Part shown: piece by piece, positions 1 to 11,116 of the stretch
How positions within the stretch are numbered: the first letter of the stretch is position 1
How the letters are laid out: the number at the start of each line of letters is the position of its first letter
From: Limonium bicolor
Taxonomy: Eukaryota > Streptophyta > Magnoliopsida > Caryophyllales > Plumbaginaceae
NCBI GenBank assembly: GCA_023374045.1
Contig: CM041779.1
Coordinates: 146,445,485-146,509,484, forward strand
DNA length: 64,000 nucleotides
Direction: 5' to 3'
Notes under the pieces: model-generated
Told to the model about the DNA's origin: nothing
The model's input: the letters and a program-made list of their open reading frames with translations, nothing else
The model's database searches: none
Position numbers and translations under genes: made by a program

Positions 1-19
1 GCGATCGGAAATTCCTCCC

Positions 20-442
20 GAAAGGTCACAAATACCGTAAGATGACAAAAGAGTTTGATGGAAAAACGGATCATGCAGTCGCACGACCACCACTATCTGC
101 TGCTGAGACTTACAATCAGTTGAAGAATGTTGTGAGCAACTTCGGTCCACCAATTAAAGCCACTGAAAAGAGCATCTGGAAGAAAAAATCAATATTTTGG
201 GAACTTGAATATGGCAACATTTAGAGGTAAGACATTGCATTGATGCTATGCACGTGGAGAAAAACATTGGTGAAAGTGTAACTGCGACACTACTAAACCT
301 GAAAGGAAAGTCAAAAGACCATTTGAAGGGTAGAAAAGATCTGGTTGAATTGGGTATACGAGAAGAACTCGCGCCACAACAAAGAGGGAAAAGAACATTC
401 TTGCCTCCCGCTTGTCATACATTATCCAAAGAAAAGAAATAA
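20..442 (+). pseudogene. CACTA (En/Spm) TNP2 transposase, C-terminal part, broken
   Basis: This is the C-terminal part of a plant CACTA transposase of the tnp2 family (PF02992). A cysteine-poor stretch with WKKKSIFWELEY is followed in another frame by CIDAMHVEKNIGESVTATLL, then GKSKDHLKGRKDLVELGIR and GKRTFLPPACHTLSKE. That is the usual order in plant tnp2 proteins (MHVEKN, GKTKD, RxDLxxMGIR, YxLPPACY). The frame breaks near 220, where a stop interrupts the expected link between the two blocks, and again at 440. The N-terminal half would lie left of the window. TNP2 proteins bind and cut the element ends; this copy cannot do so in its present state. It is followed on the same strand by DUF4218, DUF4216 and ORF1-type remnants, so the whole 1-3844 stretch is one decayed element. 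Confidence 0.9.
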
Positions 443-539
443 GTTTTTGTAGTTCTCTTCGTCATATTAAAGTGCCATCCGGTTACTCATCGAACATATC
501 AAGTTTGGTATCAATGTCTGATCTTAAATTGGTAGGGAT

Positions 540-905
540 GAAGTCTCCAACTATCATGTGCTGATGCAGCACTTACTTCCGGTTGCTCTCCGTGGGATCC
601 TTCCAGCTGATGTCAGGAAAACTATTACAAATTTATGTGTTTTCTTCAAAGGAATTTCGTGTAAAGTGCTTGATGTGGAGACGCTGTATAAACTACAGAA
701 TGACCTTGTGATCACCATGTGTCAGTTGGAAATGTATTTTCCTCCTTCGTTTTTGATATTATGGTGCATCTACTACTTGTTCATCTTGTTAAGAGATCAA
801 ACATTGTGGTCCGTTATACCTTCGATACATGTATCCGTTTGAGAGATATATGGGTATACTGAAAAAGAAAATGAAAAACCGTCGGCGTCCAGAGGGAAGC
901 ATAAT
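540..905 (+). pseudogene. CACTA transposon DUF4218 segment, frameshifted
   Basis: The translation around 545-720 reads as the DUF4218 domain that follows tnp2 in plant CACTA proteins: MQHLLPVALRGILP, then a block with LCVFFKGISCKVLDVETL, and LEMYFPPSF. A frameshift near 750 separates this from the rest of the domain. The expected HLL-HL block and the YPFERYMGILKKKMKNRRRP-type motif appear in other frames up to about 905. The domain's function is not established; it is a constant C-terminal partner of tnp2. The several frame changes over less than 400 bp show that the copy is dead. Confidence 0.85.
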
Positions 906-939
906 TGAAGGGACAGTAACAGAGGAGTAGTTGACTTCT

Positions 940-1833
940 GCACTCACTACTTAGACGGTGTTGATGTTATTGGATTACCGAAAGCAAGACATGATGGCAG
1001 GCTTAAAGGGGTTGGTACCTGTGGGAAAAAATTATGCAGAGTTGATATTGATACATTGAACAAGGCACATCTGGTTGTGTTGAATCATTCTGAAGTTGTT
1101 GAACCGTATTTCGATGCACACCTAGCCTACCTCAAAACAAAACACCCAACGATGAGTAATGCCAAATTAAAAAAAGAGCAGAATGCAACATTTGTTAAGT
1201 GGTTCAGACAGAAGGTGTTGTATGAAGATTCAAGGAACGTGGATGAAATGATCCAGTTGTTGGCACTTGGTCCAAATCTCGATGTGTTGTCTTATGAAGG
1301 ATATGATGTAATGGATTTTTTTTTACACTGAACGTCAAGATTGTAAATCGACAAACCAGAACAGTGGTGTGCATCTTATCGCTTCACAAGACATTTTCAC
1401 AGGAACAAGTCGTAATACACTGAAGAACGAATATTATGGTGTTATTGAGGATATTTGGGTCTTGAATTACACTAGTTATGAAACTTGCGTATTTCGTTGC
1501 AAATGGGTGGACAACAAACAGGGATATCGTGAGGAGGATCATGGTATGAAGCTAGTTGATTTAACGACCGCGGCTCCTACTAATGAACCCTTTATTGTTG
1601 CATCAAAGGCAAAACAAGTATTCTACTGTCGTGATCAGTCTAATCCCAGATGGTCTATTGTAATGCAGAGTAAAAGATCGATAGTTGGGATTGATAATAT
1701 TGTTGATGAGGATGAATACGACTGTGAAGATGAAACAGATGTACCTATTCGGTTGCTGATGGAGGTAGATAATGTAACTAATTTTGAATATCGAAGGTCC
1801 GACCACAATGAAGGATTGTGGATTGAACGATGA
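940..1833 (+). pseudogene. CACTA transposon DUF4216 region, broken into two frames
   Basis: The first part (1056-1331) carries VLNHSEVVEPYFDAHLAYLK and LALGPNLDVLSYEGYDV, the region that joins DUF4218 to DUF4216 in plant CACTA proteins. The second part (1369-1833, 154 codons) is DUF4216-like: YYGVIEDIWVLNY, then VFRCKWVD, and a C-terminal block with PFIVASKAKQVFYCRD. Acidic residues follow (about 1690-1745). The frame changes between about 1310 and 1369 inside what should be one open reading frame. The last segment ends at a stop about 120 bp before the next CACTA coding block. Its role beyond element membership is unknown. Confidence 0.85.
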
Positions 1834-1950
1834 AATGTTATTTTGTAAGTTTGGTTGACAATATTATATATTTCATTTTTGTCATGTTTCAATATTTGAC
1901 TCATTAGATGTTCGTATTAACCTTGTTAATTATTGATTATTTTTCAGATT

Positions 1951-3844
1951 ATGGATCCTGACGATAGAGTCGAAGAGGACTTACTGTTGGGGTTGGATGA
2001 TATTGATGATGACGTCCCTACTGAAGAACCACCAGCTGCATCTACTTCACAAAACCCTCGGAAGGGACGTGGACCGACTCGTGGGTTGAAGGTGAAGAAA
2101 GATTCTCCCATCGATTTGATCTGGGACAAGTACCTCCGACATTCTGGTGGCTCGAAGCAGCAGTTTGCTTCTTACTTGGGATTGATGGTAAAATCCCATT
2201 GCTCGATTAATAAGGATTGGAAGGACCAAGAAAAGGCAGACAAGGACATCATGTGGCAGATGGTGCAGAAGAAGTACAAAGTCGCGGATGAACTTCGGAC
2301 GAAGATTGAATCACTTCTAGCGACATCGCTGCGACAATTCAAGCATCGGTTGGTAGATGGTTGGATTACCAAACCGGGCTCCAAGAGGTCACCGCCGTGG
2401 GTAGTGTATGATGGTATGATCACGGAGGAGGACTGGAAGATATTCTACGACCATCGCCAGACTGAAGAGTTTAAGGTACTTTTACAATTATTCTTTCTTA
2501 ATTATTTAAGGAATAGAATTTAACAAATATTTTTTTTATTATGTATAACTTACAAATATACAAATTTTAACAGTTACGTCAAGAACAAGCGAGACGTAAC
2601 CGGGCGAAGATATAATATAAGCACTACATGGGGCGAGCTGGATATACGGGGCGGTTGGAGAAGTGGAAGAGCGAGGGCTTACTGACGAAAACTAATGAAG
2701 ACGGCACTCAGTCAGTTGTTGATAATGTTGACGATGCAAGTAGGGTGCAGACATTTATGCTGGGTCCCATGAAGAAATGACGAGGGAGTATATGTGTTCC
2801 CGCAGAGCGAGACTGCTGAGTTGGCTTCAAAGATTGTAAGTATATTTTTTAAAAGTTGTTGTTTACTAATTAGTAACTTCATTTCTAATATTTTGTAACT
2901 TAAAATAGTCTGGATCTACTGAGCGATGGGAGATGGTTTCGGCCCCTCCGTCTCAGGATGATCCACTGAATAAGGCCCTTGGGCAAAAGGATCATCCAGG
3001 GCGAGTGCGGGGGCTTGGAGGGGAAGTTCACCAAAAGACGTGTTTTCTACGTCTCGATCGAGAGTACCGCAAGCTGAAATGATAGAGAGAATGGTGGATG
3101 AACGGGTGCACGACCGGTTGGAGGAGTCGGAAAGACGTCACGCTAAGTCGGAAGACGTCACGCTGAGGAGCGTCAAGCCTACGAGGAGCGCCTGCGAAGA
3201 CTTGAGGCTTTAGTATTGGGCCAGGTGCATGCTCCTACACCGACACCTACTCCTACGCCGGTGTCTGCTCCTACCGCGACGGCGGATACATCGACAGTGG
3301 CCGCGTCTCCTACACCGTCACCTACTGCTTGATCGACGCCTGTTCCTACCACGACGGCGGATACTCTGATGGTCGATGATCCTACACCGACGTCTGCTCC
3401 TACCACGACGGCGGATACTCCGATGGTCGATCATCCTGCACCTTCTTCTCCTACCAGAGACCATTTCCTTATCAAAACCTTTTGGTTTGTTCTTTTTTCC
3501 TCCTTAGTTATTTTAACATTACTTTTAAAACAATATAATTTTATTAGCTTGCTTACTGTTGTGAGTTGATGTAGGTGGCTAAATCATGTCATCTGTTTCA
3601 AGTGTTGGATGGTGGGACTGTGCATGTTGCATTCGGTCGGGTTTTAAAGACCGGACCGAACACTGTAGTACATTTCAAGCTCATCCCACCTCTGCACGCT
3701 CGTGTGATGGTAGAAGACATTGTGCGAGGTCATGACGACTCTCCACTTACCTTGGAGTGGAATCAGTGGAGTAAAATAGGTCAAGCACATTCTTCATTTG
3801 TTCCATGGTCATATTCTCGCATTGATGTCAGTGACAAGGTAAAC
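1951..3844 (+). pseudogene. CACTA ORF1-type protein (Transposase_24-like), exon remnants
   Basis: An ATG at 1951 follows a splice-acceptor-like TTTTCAG. The first exon (1951-2475) has an acidic N-terminus, then RGPTRGLKVKK and a region matching the plant Ptta/En/Spm transposase family PF03004 (DGWITKPGS with upstream WQMVQKKYKV). A donor-like GTACTT at 2475 and an AT-rich intron lead to a second block near 2575 (QEQARRNRAK, then HYMGRAGYTG). A later block near 2905-3010 carries a PGRVRGLGG motif. A proline-threonine repeat follows (3220-3450), then a C-terminal block (3575-3847) containing DGGTVHVAFGRVLKTGPNTV. In-frame stops and shifts (about 2612, 2779, 3330) make it a pseudogene. Order and strand match a CACTA element whose tnp2 part lies upstream. 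Confidence 0.8.
3215..3450 (+). repeat. coding minisatellite in CACTA ORF1 remnant
   Basis: Imperfect repeats of about 60-75 bp built around CCTACACCGACxxCTxCTCCTACC, each encoding a Pro/Thr/Ala-rich unit ending in ADT(x)MVD. Three to four units can be recognised. They expand a low-complexity linker between the DNA-binding-like part and the C-terminal block. Confidence 0.7.
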
Positions 3845-4470
3845 TGAAATACCCCTAATTAATTAAATATCGATTAAACATATAATCAATTAAATTAAGG
3901 CCTAAACATGCCTTAGAAATAAATTAAAAACAACAAAGTTTGGCAGAATGCAAGAATTACACCCTTGACTTTATAGGGTGATTAAATATCCAAACGAACT
4001 CCGTTTGACCTAAGATTTTAACCTGAGCCTTATGACACATAAATGAACACGTTAAAACTGTTTCCAAGGAAGCCAAGCTCAGAAACGCACTAGGACATAA
4101 AATGTGCACTGAGTTTCCTTAAAGCACATTTTTGTGCGATTGTCTCCAAAATGAGGTTTGTTTAATTTTAGGGTCTTGAATACCCTTAAATATACAATGT
4201 GACATAATGTGCCACATTACAATGCTTAAATCAAAGTTTTTCAAAAAAAACAAAAAATATGTGCATTGTCTTGTGAATATTAACCAAGTAGTGCAAAATA
4301 ACATTTAATCACTTTCTTGTCTATGGTCAACATGTTCCCTTGACCTTGGCCATATTGTTCCGCCAGTATAATGTTTATTACCCAGCATGTTACCGCTACC
4401 ATATGCAGGTAAATATAACTCACCACCGATACCTTATTAAAGTAGTGTATGTACGTTTTTTTTTATAGTA
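3845..4470 (+). repeat. inverted repeat arm L1 (626 bp)
   Basis: Reads as the reverse complement of 10458-11083 with only a few differences. Both arms start at the outer side with TGAAATACCCCTAATTAATT and end at the inner side in a T-run followed by ATAGTA, after which the sequences diverge completely. Arm lengths are equal within a base. Confidence 0.85.
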
Positions 4471-4569
4471 AAATTCAAAACACACATATACAAAATTCAA
4501 CCTCCGAACCACACATTAAATTTAAGCTTAGGGATTTTGTGAGTTAACACTTTGGGATTAAATACCGAA

Positions 4570-5870
4570 TAGAGCAGAATGCTAATTCCCGAAGTGGCGA
4601 ATGATTACCCCTTGTTCCGCAGCGGTTTTCAATAGATTATCGTCAGTTAGAATGGCATAGGAGCATGCACTTTCGTTGTCCGCCTGCGACGTGAAGGGCA
4701 AGAGGGAGGCGAGATGTCTATCCTTTGTTCGCCAGTGATTATGAAGAGATGGGTTTGTTCTCCTGTTTGTTGAAGATGAGGAAGAGAGGAGCATGTATTA
4801 CTCCCGCTTTGTCGTCAGTTACAGATGGAGAACGATCTCTTCAGATTGTAGATGATGGTCATCAGTTTTTCTTCGCCAGCGACAGTTGTGGTTCATAACA
4901 TGAACAAAGCTGGAATAGACTTCGAATGCTGTGAGCCCGACTCATCTGTTGGTTTTACGCAGCCAGGATGAGGGTAGCAAAGCTTCCGACGTGAGGAAGA
5001 GATGGAGCGGGCAGGAGGTTGGAGCGTATATGCTCCTGGTTCGCCAGTTCAGTGAAGAAGGTGCAGAGAGGTGAGCTTGTATGCTCCTGTTCGCGAGAGA
5101 GGTTGCAAAATCACTCGTTGGAGAATGAAGAAAGTGCAGACCGTGTACGTTCGTGAGTGAAGAGATTAAGGGAGCATGTATTCTCCTCGTTCATCAGTTA
5201 GGTTGCAAAAATTATCGTCGGTGAAGAGGAACGCAGCACGCAGGGGAGGATGTAATTCGTTGTTCGCTAGCGATGGTGGAGAAGAATGAAAAGAGAAGCT
5301 TGGGAGTTCTTGTACGCGTCGTTCTCCAGTTGAGCTTGCGAAGGAAAAGTTACTGATAGTGAAGTGGAGGAGTGAAGAGCACATATGTTCCCTGTACGCA
5401 GCAACATGAAAAGAACGGAGAGGATGCAGAGCTTACGTTCTTGTTCCTCAATTGGTTGCAGAGGTACAGTAGTAAAGAGGATGGAGTGAAGCAGTGTAGC
5501 AGCTCCACTGATTTGGCTCATCGGAGGCACAAACGCAAGAGAAAGATGAAGATGCAGTTTCCTTGTTCGCCAGCAAAGGTAATCAGAATGGAAAGAGTTG
5601 CAGGGCTGTATGTTTCTCGTTCGCTAGCTGGTTGTAAAATATTTGGCGTGAAGAGAATGAAGCAGGAGTATAGTTTCCTGTTCGCCAGCTGGGCTCGATG
5701 GTGAAGGAAACAGAGGAGAAGCATGTATTTGCGTTTGCCGTGAATACGAAGAAGAGAGTGAACGACGTGAAGACATGAAAGGAATGGAGTTGTATACCTA
5801 TGTTCGCCAGTAGATTTTGCAATGTCAACGAGAGTGTATAGAATGAAAACAGATGAATAGCTATGTTGTT
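4570..5870. repeat. degenerate ~60-bp tandem array with TTCGCCAG motif
   Basis: About 15-20 poorly conserved units, each with a core like GCATGTATGCTCCTGTTCGCCAG followed by a purine-rich GAAGA/GATGG stretch. Examples of the core lie near 4725, 5035, 5080, 5185, 5565, 5615, 5675 and 5800. It is non-coding on both strands. The open frames here are by-products of the GA-rich composition. Confidence 0.55.
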
Positions 5871-6177
5871 CATTGTTTCTGATGGGTTAACGAGATCAGT
5901 CGAGGTCGATAAGGAAGATTGGTTTTTGTTTGTCATCTTGGTGTTGTTGTCGAGAGGTAGAGAAGCTTTGTTCTGCGTGAGTTTTTTTTATCGATCCTCC
6001 GATGGAGGCGGCTGGTTCTCTTGAAAATGAAGAAGACTGAAGAGAATGATAGAGATGGCTACCGTTCTTGTAGGGTTTGTTATTGCTTTTATAAGCAGAG
6101 GGAGGGATTAGGTTTTGTTTGATTCTCACGTGAAATCTTTGGTGGACTATGATGCCAGTTGGAAAATGAATTGCTAA

Positions 6178-6252
6178 AAAAAAGGGGGGTGAGACAAGGC
6201 TCGAACCGCACACCCTCCAGATTAGAGCAGTAAGCACCGACTAGGCTAGCAA
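6178..6252 (-). other. tRNA-like sequence antisense inside LTR-like DNA
   Basis: On the minus strand an A-box-like TAGCCTAGTCGGTGC is followed about 27 bases later by a perfect-looking B box GGTTCGAGCC. Downstream on that strand comes a run of nine T, a possible RNA polymerase III stop. The arms do not fold into a convincing cloverleaf by eye, so this is a tRNA-derived relic rather than a functional tRNA gene. Confidence 0.4.
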
Positions 6253-7250
6253 GTTATTCAGTCTTAGCAATGAAAATCAATGAAAATCAATAAAGATTGG
6301 CTTCAGATTTGAACCTAGAAGGCAATAATAAAAAGGCTCCAGGAATGCTTGTAACTAAGATTTTGAACTCACAATGTACAATATTCTTTATACTCACACT
6401 AACGGCTACGCTCTTGATATAGGAATGTGAGAAGTAATACTAAGACCTTAAATTGAACCGAATGAATTCCTTTAAAAAACGTTAGCATTTTAACGAAAAA
6501 TACAGTGAGATGAAAGGGTTTTATCTAATAAAATGAATGGTTTTCTTTTCGATGGAATGGTAGGATAGATATGAAGAAACAAAGAAACGTAATTACAATA
6601 ATAACAATAATGTAGTACTGGTGAAAACAATGATACGGGCATAAAATAATGAAATAGTACTAATAAAATGGATGTTAATATACAAATAAACGCAATAAAA
6701 AAAGAAGTTGAGTTACATATGTACGAGTGAGTAGTATGTAAATAAGATAAAAAGAGAAATAACATGAGATGAGAGGAAATAACAGAATTAGCGACAAAAC
6801 AAAACAGAATATATTAATACGTATAATAATAGTGAAACGATACATAAAATGATGAAATAATTCTAAAAATGATAAAGACAAAGTAAAAACAAGTACTAAT
6901 AAAAAAATACAAGTAAAAGTATCAAAGAAATTAAATGAGATAAAATAAACAAGTAACAAAATAGCATGGACATAAATAAAAATGAATAGGCAAATAAATA
7001 AGTGAATAAAACAAAACTGACTAACAGGAAATAAATCGAGAATAAAATGGTAAACTAAGTGAATAACGAGGAGGAGAGACGGGTTGAAAACAGCTGTGTA
7101 AAAAAAATGATTTAGAAAATTTGTCATGATATGACAGTATTCATTTTGGTATGTACATGAGTAAGTGTGGAAAAGAAAGGCGACGACCCTCTTATTTTTT
7201 TTTTATTTATCTGAATTTGCTTTATGGGGTGAGAATTTTTGGTGTCTACA

Positions 7251-10076
7251 ATATCATTTATAACATATAGTTTTTATATGTTACTTCCGTAATATTGCCG
7301 GACAGCCCATAGCTGTTGGGTATATTTCTTTTCCAGCCACTATCTTTTCCTTGTTTACAAAATAGCCACATATTTTATAACAAGTGACATATATAGGTAT
7401 ATTATATGGTTTTAATATTTATTATCCATATAACCTATAATTTTATGTTGCTATATTCCAAACAGCCCCCTTCTGTTTTAAAATCCTCTTTCCGCCCACA
7501 TTCTTTTTCCTTATTTACATTTTGACTCCAATTTTTATTATATACTTTATATGTCAAAAAACTATATATATACACATTATTAATATAACCACTTATATAA
7601 CTCCAAAAATTCCCAAAATTTAATACTCAGTATATAAATCATCATATTAACCAAACCAACCCATTATTTTCGGTATCTACACTCTACACCCCAAAAATTT
7701 CATAGACTTAACATTTAATCCCTAATGTCACCTTAAGTTCATAAATCAATTATTTACGTTATAAATTTTGGTCAAGGCTTTTATTTTGGTCAATATTGAC
7801 CCAATTACACTAGTTTGACCATAGGTATATATATGTGTGCGGTTTGACCACATTTTCTCAAAAATTACAATTGACCCCCTATTTTATAAAACTTAATAAA
7901 ATTCATAAAATAACTCTTTTAACATATAGTTTTCGGTTTTATTTAGATTCAACCTCAAAAATTATTTAGATTGCAATTCAACCCCAACTATTACGATAAT
8001 ATTTATTTTTGTTCTAAATTCATTTTAAATCCATTTTTAACTTGAAATAATACTTAAGTTAAATGGCCTAAAATGCTTGGACTTATTACAATAATTAACA
8101 TAGGATAAAATTACACATAAATGTTATGAGACTATATTGTTTACGGTTTATTGTATAGTTTTTCTTTTATGTTTCCTAAAATCATTTAATTAATTCCTAT
8201 GACATTATATGTCATGTAAACCTTATACTATCAACTAAATGTTATAAAACATTATAATACATAGATTAGCCATTTTAACACTCCTTCACTCACGGCTTCC
8301 ATTTTTTTAATTAGCATAATGACATGACATCTATATACTAAGGATGTTAAGTATTACATTGATTTTTGGTCAACTAAAATCTTCCACACATCCTCCAAGC
8401 ACACCAAACACCTCCTTAGGCTCTCGCCTATTTTTACAAAATCCTTGAATTAGTTTCCAAACATAACCAACACTTAAGCTTAATTATGATAGCATTTAAT
8501 GATAGATTACCTTACTTTGTTAGGTATATCCTTAAGCTTCCTCTCTTCATTTTTTTTTTTTGTTGTGGTAGGATTTCCCCATGGTAACAGCACCATGCGG
8601 CAGTATTTTGTGCATGGAAAAGAACACATATCAGCCATGTAATATAAGGATCATTAAGGGTAGTTTAATGCTTAGTAAAAGGCATGGTATATACCTTAAC
8701 ATGGGCTGACCTTAGAGGCTATTCACGCCTGTTCTTTCAAGGCAAGGAGAAGTATTAAAACACCATGTAAACATACTATGTAACCGGTAAATATCAGTGA
8801 GGAATGGTGTAGTAATTTTTTTTTTTGTTACCGAACTCACCAACAAAAGGAGTCCTTGATGGGATTTTGTTCCTTCGCTAAGTGCTGGCAACCTCCTGGT
8901 TTTACGTGAAGAAATCAGAGACTTAAGCAGGAGAACTGGAAGTGTTTTACCGGTAATACAAGAAGGAAATGAGCATGGTTTTTCCTTACCGAAATGGATG
9001 AGGATGGAGAGCTCCTCGTATGGGTATGGCTACTGCACAAGCATGGGTGTTTTCCCTCTGTTTTGTACGTGGAGAAGGCAGTGAATAAGCTGGGGATTCC
9101 TCTGGTTCTGTATGTGGAGGAAACAGAAGGAGGATGGCTTAGATGGAGCTGGTAATATTACCGGTAGAAGGAAGAAGAAGATGACCAGTTTTTTTCCTTA
9201 CCGATGCTTGGTACCGCAAGTAGGTTTACTTGGACTTGTTTGGATCCTTCTGTTTCATAGGTCTGCGCACTTCTCCTCTGATTTGAACGTGAAAGAAAAC
9301 AGAGAAGAGCTCAAGACTAGCTAGAAATATTACCGGTAAAGCAAGGAAGGAAAGCAGTGGTATTTTCCATATCGTAGCTTGGTACAGCAAGAGAGTTGCA
9401 TGGGTTCTGCCACTGCATGAACTAGGAGGTTTCTCCTCTGTTTTTTTTTTTGCAAGAAGATAACCAGGATTTAAACTAAGAAGCTGGAATTATTGTTACC
9501 GTAGAATCAGAGGTATAAATGGGGAAAAAAAAAGAAAAGACAACCTACCGAGAAGATGGAAATGAAAATCTTGTATGGACGTTACCACTGCATGGACCAT
9601 GAACGTTTTTTCTGGTCTTGTACGCGGGAAGGAGCAAGGAGAGGAGTTTAAAGAGCTGGGAACAACAGGAAGAAAATCGGTAATATATAGTAGAGATTCA
9701 GGCTAGTTTTATGCAGGTTTCTTCCTTTTTTTTTTTTGCTGGTATGTTACTTCTCCTTCCTTCTCTGGTTTTAGCCGAGAACCCTCCTCATTTCACACAC
9801 TAACACAGGCCATCTCGCTGTATAAAAAATCAGGATGAATAAGTCCTTTGAAGAGAGGAGGAAAAGAGGAGAGATTGGTTTGTTTTTGCCGTGGAAGCTT
9901 ACCTATAACTTGGATAGCAGCCATGGAAGGTGGGTATGCTCTCGGTTATGGAGCAGCTAGGAAGAAGCTGGAATATTACGTTGGAAAGAGAAGAAAAGGT
10001 ATTGTCATGGGGAAAAAGAAACCGACAGATAATTGCAGTAGGTGTGGGTTGGTAAGAGAGTCAAGACATTTTTTTC
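7251..10076. repeat. direct repeat copy 1 (2.8 kb)
   Basis: Matches 19567-22385 in the same orientation over its whole length, from ATATCATTTATAAC to GTCAAGACATTTTTTTC. Scattered single-base changes and many 1-bp indels, mostly in homopolymers, separate the copies. Both contain the same TATAAAAAATCAGGATG near the right side. No intact reading frame is shared. Confidence 0.9.
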
Positions 10077-10457
10077 TATGTGGGAAAACCGTTTGAGCAT
10101 GGGCATGTATATAAACCCATACTTATAGAATAGCAATTAACAAATGATAGCCTGCTAATGGATCAGGGTGACACAGGGAGCAGCGGATATGGGTGGTTAC
10201 GGTGGAAAGTATAGGTTGATTAATTTATGTAATGAAAGTAGTAGGTACGGTAAGGGAACGAATTTGTTTTGAATGTAAGTTATGTCTAGACACGTCGATG
10301 TCACAGATTCTTTATTACCAGAGTAGGTAGCGGTGACTTTAACAGTTGCTCTCTTTTTTTTTTTGCAGGTTGTTCAAGTGGATAAGGGCTACAGACTTAA
10401 ATAGGTAGCGGCTATAATCAGATGGGATTTGAAATGATAAGGTAAGTGGCTTAGTTA

Positions 10458-11083
10458 TACTATAAAAAAAAAACGTACATACACTACTTTAATAAGGTAT
10501 CGGTGGTGAGTTATATTTACCTGCATATGGTAGCGGTAACATGCTGGGTAATAAACATTATACTGGCGGAACAATATGGCCAAGGTCAAGGGAACATGTT
10601 GACCATAGACAAGATTAAGTGATTAAATGTTATTTTGCACTACTTGGTTAATATTCACAAGACAATGCACATATTTTTGTTTTTTTGAAAAACTTTGATT
10701 TAAGCATTGTAATGTGGCACATTATGTCACATTAGTATTTAAGGGTATTCAAGACCCTAAAATTAAACAAACCTCATTTTGGAGACAATCGCACAAAAAT
10801 GTGCTTTAAGGAAACTCAGTGCACATTTTATGTCCTAGTGCGTTTCTGAGCTTGGCTTCCTTGGAAACAGTTTTAACGTGTTCATTTATGTGTCATAAGG
10901 CTCAGGTTAAAATCTTAGGTCAAACGGAGTTCGTTTGGATATTTAATCACCCTATAAAGTCAAAGGGTGTAATTCTTGCATTCTGCCAAACTTTGTTGTT
11001 TTTAATTTATTTCTAAGGCATGTTTAGGCCTAATTTAATTGATTATATGTTTAATCGATATTTAATTAATTAGGGGTATTTCA
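10458..11083 (-). repeat. inverted repeat arm L2 (626 bp)
   Basis: Partner of 3845-4470. The inner sequence shares the TAGCGGT motif style with 8860-10457, which suggests this arm is the native one and 3845-4470 is a copy placed in the opposite direction. Confidence 0.85.
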
Positions 11084-11116
11084 ATCTACCCCCTTTAAAA
11101 GACTTCGTCCCGAAGT
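11084..11116 (-). other. polypurine-tract-like site next to LTR start
   Basis: On the minus strand the order is GACTTCGGGACGAAGTC, then TTTTAAAGGGGGTAGAT, then the LTR start TGAAATACCCC. This is the usual plus-strand priming layout of plant Ty3/gypsy chromoviruses. Confidence 0.6.

Larger units (their letters stand above)
3845..7250 (+). mobile_element. LTR-like segment, TGAAATACCCC...GGTGTCTACA
   Basis: The segment opens with TGAAATACCCC at 3845 directly after the CACTA remnant and may close with GGTGTCTACA at 7250, giving TG...CA ends and about 3.4 kb. It has no coding capacity. It contains a 626-bp part repeated in inverse at 10458-11083, a degenerate ~60-bp array, an antisense tRNA-like sequence, and a TATA-like TTTTATAAG near 6090. 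No 5-bp target duplication is visible (TAAAC on the left, ATATC on the right), so it is either truncated, rearranged or half of a larger element. The AT-rich stretch 6470-7200 has nothing else I can name. Strand is taken from the usual LTR start and is uncertain. Confidence 0.5.
7251..11083 (-). mobile_element. LTR-like segment, start TGAAATACCCC on minus strand
   Basis: Read on the minus strand the segment begins TGAAATACCCC at 11083. It is immediately preceded by a polypurine stretch and a GACTTCGGGACGAAGTC motif, the arrangement typical just before the 3' LTR of Tekay-type Ty3/gypsy elements. Its left 2.8 kb is repeated at 19567-22385. The other end (7251) does not show a clear TG/CA terminus. 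Non-coding throughout. The stretch 8860-9990 carries purine-rich degenerate repeats with TTACCG motifs. The part 10077-10457 has no copy elsewhere in the window. The orientation rests on the polypurine argument and could be wrong. Confidence 0.5.

Noticed and set aside
6675..7127. 150-codon Phe/Leu/Ile-rich minus-strand frame
   Set aside because: Very AT-rich DNA read on the T-rich strand gives membrane-like residues by composition alone.
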